The position numbers and the translations under genes were made by a program. Source: an uncultured Bryobacteraceae bacterium (GTDB taxonomy: Bacteria; Acidobacteriota; Terriglobia; Bryobacterales; Bryobacteraceae). From it: DNA of 64,000 nt. Each line of letters opens with the position of its first letter. Positions within the stretch are counted from its first letter, which is position 1. Below, in pieces: positions 58,760 to 64,000 of this stretch. The stretch lies in assembly GCA_938003835.1 (NCBI GenBank), contig CALKXJ010000022.1, forward strand, positions 62,001 to 126,000, given 5' to 3'. Below the pieces are notes generated by a model. That model worked only from the letters and a program-made list of their open reading frames with translations. It had not been told where the DNA came from and made no database searches.

Positions 58760-59503
58760 ATGCGCAGCCTCGGGCTACCGGAAGTTCTCATCATTTTGGG
58801 ACTACTGGTGCTGCTGTTCGGGGGCGCGCGCCTGCCCGCCTTCTTCGCGGGCTTGGGACGCCGGCTCGGCGCCTGGGTGAACCAGTGGCGCTGGGTCTGG
58901 CGTTCGATGGCGGGAACCGAAGAGGAAGAGATCCGCGCCGAGGAGGCGGTCGGCAAGGAGCAAGCGTCCCGCTTCCTGGAATACATGCCGCCCGTAACCG
59001 ACTCGGAGCTCATCCGCCAGGTGCGCTCGGTCGGAGAAAAACTGGCGCGCACCGCCCCGGCCAGCCGGCGCACGTTTCGTTTTCACGTCGTCGAGGCGCC
59101 CGTCGCCAACGCCTTCGCTCTGCCCGGCGGATACGTCTTCGTCACGCGCCGCCTGGCCGAGATGTGCGAAGACTCCTCCGAGACCGCCTTTCTCCTCGCT
59201 CACGAGATGGCGCACGTCATTTCACGCCATTTCGTCGAAAACAGAGTGATGGAGACGCTGCTCGGGGCCGTCAAAGCCGGGCAGCTCCTGGCGGAGCTTG
59301 TCGGCAAGGGCTACTCGCGGGAACAGGAGCTCGAGGCGGACCGGAAAGCCATCGAGCTGATGCGCGAGGCTGGATTCGCCGAGGAGGGCGCGCGCCGGAT
59401 CCTGGCCAAGCTTCACCGCCTCTCAGGTGAGACGCCCGAGCTGCTCCAGTACCTCTCCACGCACCCCCGCTTCGAAGAGCGCCTCGAGACGTTACGCGCT
59501 TGA
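58760..59503 (+). CDS. TatA-like membrane segment fused to M48 metalloprotease
   Basis: A 247-aa protein. Residues 5-42 (LPEVLIILGLLVLLFGGARL, then PAFFAGLGRRLGAWV) have the look of a TatA/TatB N-terminus: a short membrane helix, an F-G hinge and an amphipathic helix. A short acidic linker leads to a compact M48 peptidase with zinc ligands H148, H152 (HEMAH) and E192 (LEADRK); E149 is catalytic. The end STHPRFEERLETL is like M48C proteases. It may be a membrane-bound quality-control protease. The TatA resemblance is seen directly; a link to Tat export is speculative. Confidence 0.8.
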   Translation: MRSLGLPEVLIILGLLVLLFGGARLPAFFAGLGRRLGAWVNQWRWVWRSMAGTEEEEIRAEEAVGKEQASRFLEYMPPVTDSELIRQVRSVGEKLARTAPASRRTFRFHVVEAPVANAFALPGGYVFVTRRLAEMCEDSSETAFLLAHEMAHVISRHFVENRVMETLLGAVKAGQLLAELVGKGYSREQELEADRKAIELMREAGFAEEGARRILAKLHRLSGETPELLQYLSTHPRFEERLETLRA

Positions 59504-59516
59504 GTAGCGGCGCGGC

Positions 59517-60047
59517 TTATCGCTTCACGCTCCGGACCAGAGCTTCAAACTGCGGCTGCGCTTGGGCGACGGTCCTGGCCGGCCCGGTGAACTTGAAGAA
59601 AACGTTTCCGCCCGGCGCTTCGACGATCGCCCCGAGCAGCCTGAAGCCGGGTTTCCTCACCGCGCCGCGCGGCGCCATGGGGCCGGCCGAGGCCAGGTAG
59701 GTACCGGAGACGTCGATGCGCGTCACGGGAAGGCCGTTGACAGTCTCCTTGCCGATCTTGGCCGCCTTGTCCGCCGGCTTGCCGCCTTCGAGTTCGAACT
59801 GCGCGATCCAGCGCTTGATGTTGGAGTCCACGTCGCCACCCTGACCGGCGCCGAAGAAGAAGACCGCGCACTCGCCGTCTTCGGCATCCCCGGCTGCCCT
59901 CGGTACCCGGTAGGTGGCGGCGCGCATCGGCCGCTCCGGTTGCGCCTGCCAGCCGGCGGGCGGCGCCCAGCGAATCCCTCCCGCCGATTGCGCCCAGAGC
60001 CCAAACACCGCTCCCAGGCATCCCAGTCCCAACAGTCGTCGCGTCAT
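59517..60047 (-). CDS. secreted hypothetical protein
   Basis: A 176-aa protein with a signal peptide (LLGLGCLGAVFGLWAQSAGG). The mature part is a single alpha/beta domain with RWAPPAGWQAQP, FFFGAGQGGDVDSNIKRWIA, VNGLPVTRIDVSGTYL and a C-terminal FALVRSVK-type end, a pattern I associate with uncharacterised secreted proteins of soil bacteria. It is convergent with the TatA-M48 gene, 13 bases apart. No enzyme motif is seen. Confidence 0.75.
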   Translation of the reverse strand: MTRRLLGLGCLGAVFGLWAQSAGGIRWAPPAGWQAQPERPMRAATYRVPRAAGDAEDGECAVFFFGAGQGGDVDSNIKRWIAQFELEGGKPADKAAKIGKETVNGLPVTRIDVSGTYLASAGPMAPRGAVRKPGFRLLGAIVEAPGGNVFFKFTGPARTVAQAQPQFEALVRSVKR

Positions 60048-60075
60048 AACTCCAGCATACCGGCAGGCGCACGCC

Positions 60076-61332
60076 TCAGCCGGTGGTCTTCAAGCGCACC
60101 GGCTCGACTCTGCCGGCGAGCGTCGAGCCGACCAGAAACGCTACCGGCATCGCCAGGCCAATGCCGATGAAGACCGGCACATAGCTGTGGGTGAGGTCGA
60201 GCACCTGGCCTACCACCCAGGTGCTGATCACCGAACCCATCGTGGAGCCGGTGCCGCCGAAACCATGAACGGAGGCGACGGCGCGCGGCGGGAAAAAGTC
60301 TGCGGGCAGCGTGTGCACCGTCACCGACCAGATGATGTAGAAAAAGATCGCCGTCGAGATCAAGGCCATGGTCCAGAACAAGGACTGTGCGAAGACCGCG
60401 GCAATGCCGATGGGCGAGCCGAGCGTCGCCACCAGCATCAGCGTCTTGCGCGTGCGGTGCACGCTCCAGCCACGCCGCTGGAGCCGGAGCGCGACATAAC
60501 CGGCGGTGAAGTTGCCCACGTCGGCCACCAGGAAGGGGATCCAGGCCACGGCGCCGATGCCCGCCAGGCTCAGGCCGCGTTCGCGGGCGAGAAACTCCGG
60601 AATCCAGAAAGCGTAGAAATACCACAGCGGGTCGGCAAAGAAACGGCAGAAGAAGACGGCCCAGGTTTGTCGATAGCCGAGCAGCGATATCCAGGGAAGC
60701 TTCGGCACGGAGGAATCGGCGGTGGCCTGGCCCCGGTCGGTGGCGCGCATCTGGGGATGGAGATAGCGGAAGAGCTGAAACGCGGCCACCCAGAGGAAGC
60801 CGAGCGCGCCGGTCACCAGAAATGCGCCCCGCCAGCCGTAGCGGTAAGTCAGAAAGACGACGAGCGGCGGGGCAATCATCGCGCCGAGGCTGGAGCCGCT
60901 GTTGCAGATGCCGACAGCGAGGCTGCGGGCCTGAACCGGCACCCAGAGCGCCACCGCCTTGATGAAACCGGGCCAGGCGCCGCCTTCGCCCACGGCGAGC
61001 AAAGCGCGAAAGAAAGCCAGGCTCCGCGGCCCGCGCGCCAGCGCGGTGAGCATGCCTGCGGCGGACCACCACGTGACGGCGAGCGTCAGGCCCCGGCCCA
61101 CGCCCAGGCGGTCGATCACCCAGCCGGCCAGCGAGTAGGAAACCATGTATGTGATCAGGAAGGCGTTGATGATCGCCGCATATTGGGCGTTCGTCAGGCC
61201 GAACTCATCCCGGATGGTCGGAGCGAGCACGCTCAGCACCTGCCGGTCGATCCAGTTGATCGTCGTCTGGCCGAGCAACAGGGCGATCAGGACGACGAGC
61301 GAGCGCTGGGAGAAGACCCGTGCGGCTTCCAT
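60076..61332 (-). CDS. MFS transporter, sugar-acid (ACS) type
   Basis: A 418-aa protein with 12 predicted membrane segments. INWIDRQVLSVLAPTIRDEF, ALLAVGEGGAWPGFIKAVA and GICNSGSSLGAMIAPP are the ACS family motifs, and it resembles the transporter at 4469-5743. ATG 61332 is preferred over an upstream ATG at 61359. It overlaps the preceding 58-aa gene as TGATG. Last gene of a transport/glycoside hydrolase cluster; likely imports an organic acid or sugar acid. Confidence 0.88.
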   Translation of the reverse strand: MEAARVFSQRSLVVLIALLLGQTTINWIDRQVLSVLAPTIRDEFGLTNAQYAAIINAFLITYMVSYSLAGWVIDRLGVGRGLTLAVTWWSAAGMLTALARGPRSLAFFRALLAVGEGGAWPGFIKAVALWVPVQARSLAVGICNSGSSLGAMIAPPLVVFLTYRYGWRGAFLVTGALGFLWVAAFQLFRYLHPQMRATDRGQATADSSVPKLPWISLLGYRQTWAVFFCRFFADPLWYFYAFWIPEFLARERGLSLAGIGAVAWIPFLVADVGNFTAGYVALRLQRRGWSVHRTRKTLMLVATLGSPIGIAAVFAQSLFWTMALISTAIFFYIIWSVTVHTLPADFFPPRAVASVHGFGGTGSTMGSVISTWVVGQVLDLTHSYVPVFIGIGLAMPVAFLVGSTLAGRVEPVRLKTTG

Positions 61333-61508
61333 CACGACTTGCGGCCGGCGGCAAACCAAGTCGCAAAGACGAACCAGGCGAGAGAGGCAGCAGCGAACCA
61401 GGTTCGAAATGCGCCCTCGGCTAGCCCACCCTGCCAGTAGGCCACGGGCGTCACGAGGCAGGCGAGCAGGCTGAGGGCAGCCAGCAGGCCGACGAGCGGT
61501 TTAGGCAC
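61332..61508 (-). CDS. 58-aa two-helix membrane protein
   Basis: The GTG start at 61508 has AGGAGG 7 bases upstream. The product has two hydrophobic helices (KPLVGLLAALSLLACLVTPV and WFAAASLAWFVFATWFA) joined by a short loop and ends AAGRKS. It overlaps the permease gene by 8 bases and the MFS gene by 1 (TGATG), so its translation is coupled on both sides. I do not recognise it; its position between two transporters suggests a small transporter subunit, as in small-subunit symporters. Confidence 0.72.
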   Translation of the reverse strand: MPKPLVGLLAALSLLACLVTPVAYWQGGLAEGAFRTWFAAASLAWFVFATWFAAGRKS

Positions 61509-62874
61509 GGGATGCCTCCTTTCGCGCAGGCAAATTCAACAGCGTGTAGGCCGCAATCGCGAGAAAGTAACCCGGCAGCCAGCGGAAGAACAGGTGCACG
61601 GGCAGGAGGAAACACACCGCCAGCGTGCCCACCCAGACCGCGAGCGCGCGCCAGTTCATCAACCAGCCGTAGCGCGCGGCGCGGTGCTGCTCGATGCCCA
61701 CGAGCGGGAAGATCCAGTGCTCGGCAAAGACGATCGCCCCGACGGGCATGAGCACCAGGCCGTAAATGGCGACATAGTCGAGAAGCCGGACGAAAAAGAC
61801 CGGAAAGCAGGCCAGCACGGCCGTGGCGAGCCCCGCCACCAGCGTGATCTTCCAGCGCGGCCAGTTGGTGACGGCCTGAAGGGCCAGACCCGCGCGGTAG
61901 AGCGTCGGGTTGGCCGTGGTCCAGCCCGCCACCATGACGCCGAAGACGCCGGCGATGCCCACCGCTTCGTAGGCCATCAGGCCGGGATTCATCTCGCGGT
62001 TCACCGCCGCCACCATGATGCCGGAGCAGATCCAGGCGAGCATATGGCCGGGGTACATGCCGAAGGCGGAGTACAGGCCGTAGGTCCAGCTTCGGGCGTA
62101 GCGGAACAGCGCCATGTCGGAGAGGCCGACGTGCATGGCGAGATTGGCAAACCAGGCGAAGAAGACGATGTGGCCGATGTGGAACCTCTCCTGCCCTTCG
62201 GTGGGCACACCGTTCCAGACGCGCGTCGCGGCGATCTCCCAGAAATTCGAGAGGTCCGGCGCCACGCCGAGGCGCGGCAGCATGGCGACAGCCCCGGCCA
62301 GGAAGACGACGAAGATCCACGGAGAGCAGACCTGCGCGAAGCGACTGAGTTTTTCGAAGCCCAGAATGGCCAGGATGGTGAAGGCGACGCCGAGCGAAAG
62401 CGTGACGGCGACCCAGGCGGCGCTGGTGGGCAGGATGTCGGTGAGCTGCGGCGTGGGGATCCTGAAGCCCAGGCCGATCGCGGTGGCCGAGACCGAGATC
62501 ATGGCGCCCGCCAGGATGCAGTACAAGAAGGCGTTGGCGATGTTGTAGGCCAGCGTCAGGCCGGGCCCCGCAATCTGGCGCAGGTACCAGTAGAGCGTCA
62601 GGCGGGTGCGGACGGCGATCGGCGCGCAGATGAACGTCCAGGAGAGCACGGCCAGAAGGTTCCCCAGGGCAAGGCCGAGCAGCAGGTCCCGCGCCGTCAC
62701 GCCGTGCAGGACGAAGAACGCACCGATGACAAATTCGGTGGCGGCGACATGCTCGCCGGCAAACAGGCCCGCGAAGCGCCGGCCGGACTGGAGCTTGTCC
62801 GGGGAGACGGGTTCGCGGTCGAACTCGTAGAGCCTGTCCATGCGGGCCGCGAGGCCGGCGAGCTTCGAAGACAT
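61501..62874 (-). CDS. NCS1/cytosine-permease-like transporter
   Basis: A 457-aa protein with about 12 membrane segments. The start (MDRLYEFDREPVSPDKLQSG) and core (EFVIGAFFVLHGVTARDLLL; TRLTLYWYLRQIAGP; VMVAGWTTANPTLYRAGL) fit the purine-cytosine permease family (NCS1/CodB-like). Substrates are nucleobases, hydantoins or related compounds. ATG 62874 is 9 bases from the upstream gene's stop. It is followed by the 58-aa gene and the MFS gene. Confidence 0.82.
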   Translation of the reverse strand: MSSKLAGLAARMDRLYEFDREPVSPDKLQSGRRFAGLFAGEHVAATEFVIGAFFVLHGVTARDLLLGLALGNLLAVLSWTFICAPIAVRTRLTLYWYLRQIAGPGLTLAYNIANAFLYCILAGAMISVSATAIGLGFRIPTPQLTDILPTSAAWVAVTLSLGVAFTILAILGFEKLSRFAQVCSPWIFVVFLAGAVAMLPRLGVAPDLSNFWEIAATRVWNGVPTEGQERFHIGHIVFFAWFANLAMHVGLSDMALFRYARSWTYGLYSAFGMYPGHMLAWICSGIMVAAVNREMNPGLMAYEAVGIAGVFGVMVAGWTTANPTLYRAGLALQAVTNWPRWKITLVAGLATAVLACFPVFFVRLLDYVAIYGLVLMPVGAIVFAEHWIFPLVGIEQHRAARYGWLMNWRALAVWVGTLAVCFLLPVHLFFRWLPGYFLAIAAYTLLNLPARKEASRA

Positions 62875-62882
62875 GATCTCGT

Positions 62883-64000
62883 TTATTTTACTGACAGGTA
62901 GAGGACCGCGCTTCCCGGCATGGGGGGCGAGAGCTCGCGCCAGGCGCCGCCCGCCACGAAACCCGCCGGATGCCTGAGGCCGTTTACCGGATCGAACCAC
63001 TCGAGGCGGAGTTGGCCGCTGGCGGCGGTCAGGTCCACGGTGACCGTACCGCCGCCGGGCACGAAGACGAGATAGTCCCGGCCGGGATCGGCCAGGCAAT
63101 AGCGCGAAGAGGCCAGCTCGCCGGCGGGCTTCATTCGCGCCAGGTTTACCCGCCGGGCGTACTGGCGTGTGTAGCCCAGGTTGCGCCGCACCGGCTCGAA
63201 CTCGGCCTCGAAAGGCTTGCCCAGCACGCGCGCGTCGTAGGGGTCCATGAAGAGCGGGTACATGCCGCGGAGGAACGTCTTCCAGACCCAGTCGGCATTG
63301 CCGCCAATGCCCCACAGGTGATCGGTGTCGTTGAGAATGACCTTGGCGCCGTCGTTCGGAGGCGGCTCGTCGCGGAAGCCGCCCTCGGGATTGGGCGAGA
63401 TCCACTCGGCGGGGCTATCGAACAGCGCTTGGTTCGTGCCGCCCTTGTATTGAAAGGTCATCCCGACAGGGTGCTGTTTCGGCCTGGTTTTCTCGTAGGC
63501 CTGGATGAAGCGGATCATGTGGTACTGCCAGTCGGTCGAGCCGGGATGGTTTTCGTTGGAGATCTCGTAGAGCACGTTGTCAAAGCGGTTCACCGTGTCC
63601 ACGACCTTGCGCACGTAGGCCTCCTGAAGCGCAGTCACCGTGGGATCGGCCAGCGTGTAAACGGCCAGCCCCTTGCCGTCGATGCCGTTGATGTTGTTAT
63701 CCGGGTGGTAGGGGTGGGCCTCCCAACCGCCGGGTGAGAACTGGAGTCCCCAGCCTTCAAACAGCATCACCGAGACATAGAAGCCGCGCCGCTGGGCCGC
63801 GCGCACGCGCTGCTCCAGGCGGCGGAAGTACTCCTTGTCGTAGCGCGCGAGATCGAACTTCGGCTTGCCGTCGAGCGCCGTGCCCGGACCGGTTCGGGCA
63901 TACGGGAGCGGGCGGACGTGGTGCCTCACCTGACGGTATCCGCGAGGCTCCCAGTTCGTCAGATCCCAGGTCCAAAGCCGGATGAAGTTGTGGCCGTAAG
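62883..64000 (-). CDS. glycoside hydrolase (GH5-like/DUF4038-type), 3' part
   Basis: The frame is open to the window edge, so the start lies outside. The visible 372 or so residues begin YGHNFIRLWTWDLTNWEPRG, then a TIM-barrel region with RRGFYVSVMLFEGWG, the putative acid/base glutamate in YEISNENHPG and ILNDTDHLWGIGG, and a C-terminal beta-sandwich (VFVPGGGTVTVDLTAASGQL). Probably a secreted or periplasmic beta-glycosidase. It heads the cluster with the permease and MFS genes, suggesting uptake of its products. Confidence 0.82.
   Translation of the reverse strand, partial: YGHNFIRLWTWDLTNWEPRGYRQVRHHVRPLPYARTGPGTALDGKPKFDLARYDKEYFRRLEQRVRAAQRRGFYVSVMLFEGWGLQFSPGGWEAHPYHPDNNINGIDGKGLAVYTLADPTVTALQEAYVRKVVDTVNRFDNVLYEISNENHPGSTDWQYHMIRFIQAYEKTRPKQHPVGMTFQYKGGTNQALFDSPAEWISPNPEGGFRDEPPPNDGAKVILNDTDHLWGIGGNADWVWKTFLRGMYPLFMDPYDARVLGKPFEAEFEPVRRNLGYTRQYARRVNLARMKPAGELASSRYCLADPGRDYLVFVPGGGTVTVDLTAASGQLRLEWFDPVNGLRHPAGFVAGGAWRELSPPMPGSAVLYLSVK

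Overview
The window is GC-rich and tightly packed. It looks like a chromosome segment of a Gram-negative heterotroph of the Acidobacteriota, most likely near Solibacter/Bryobacter. The clues are three very large Oar-like outer-membrane receptors (N-terminal carboxypeptidase-regulatory domain, C-terminal aromatic residue), lpxA and lpxD for lipid A, PQQ/cytochrome c, ThuA, BNR, FG-GAP and sugar-acid genes, and many GTG/TTG starts. The assignment is inferred from gene content; there is no rRNA or marker comparison. I saw no IS element, prophage, integron or CRISPR array.

Layout. 1-2.6 kb: 3' part of a TonB-type receptor. 2.6-6.9 kb (-): sugar-acid operon (enolase-superfamily dehydratase, MFS transporter, DHDPS/KDG-type aldolase, Gfo/Idh oxidoreductase). 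7.0-11.2 kb (+): small heat-shock gene with a textbook promoter and terminator, htpX, an RlmI-type methyltransferase and a TPR protein. 11.2-14.6 kb (-): second receptor. 14.7-16.7 kb (-): damaged block holding a frameshifted MoaD-like gene, a frameshifted BNR gene and an FG-GAP remnant joined to a membrane-protein remnant. 16.8-22.5 kb: a PaaK-like adenylating enzyme, lpxA and lpxD back to back, a P-loop NTPase, a degenerate histidine kinase and a CDF transporter. 22.5-29.4 kb: a CPA2 antiporter, a secreted BNR protein, a quinol-type NO reductase with a possible Crp/Fnr-family site, and a processive glycosyltransferase. 29.7-33.3 kb: a membrane-anchored amidase coupled to an actin-like ATPase, an HpcH/HpaI aldolase and a lone cNMP-binding domain. 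33.3-40.5 kb: a PQQ dehydrogenase with an embedded cytochrome c domain and a three-gene exopolysaccharide operon with overlapping genes. 40.6-47.5 kb: Bcp peroxiredoxin, an ArsA/Get3-like ATPase with a small partner gene, cytochrome c, tRNA-Glu, the third receptor and an RsbRD-like protein. 47.5-58.2 kb: pnp, rpsO, ThuA, and a LysR gene divergent from gltBD. 58.3-64 kb: an RRM protein, a TatA-like/M48 protease fusion, a secreted hypothetical protein and a catabolic cluster (MFS, 58-aa membrane protein, NCS1-type permease, glycoside hydrolase).

Physiology. The picture is aerobic or microaerobic growth on plant- or polysaccharide-derived sugars and sugar acids, with large outer-membrane transporters, periplasmic PQQ oxidation, NO detoxification, GOGAT ammonia assimilation and surface polysaccharide. 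The least ordinary items are the TatA-M48 fusion, the amidase/actin-like pair, the MoaD/BNR pair with same-direction homopolymer frameshifts, the polysaccharide operon with a fused inner-membrane/beta-barrel protein, and a two-helix small membrane gene squeezed between two transporters.
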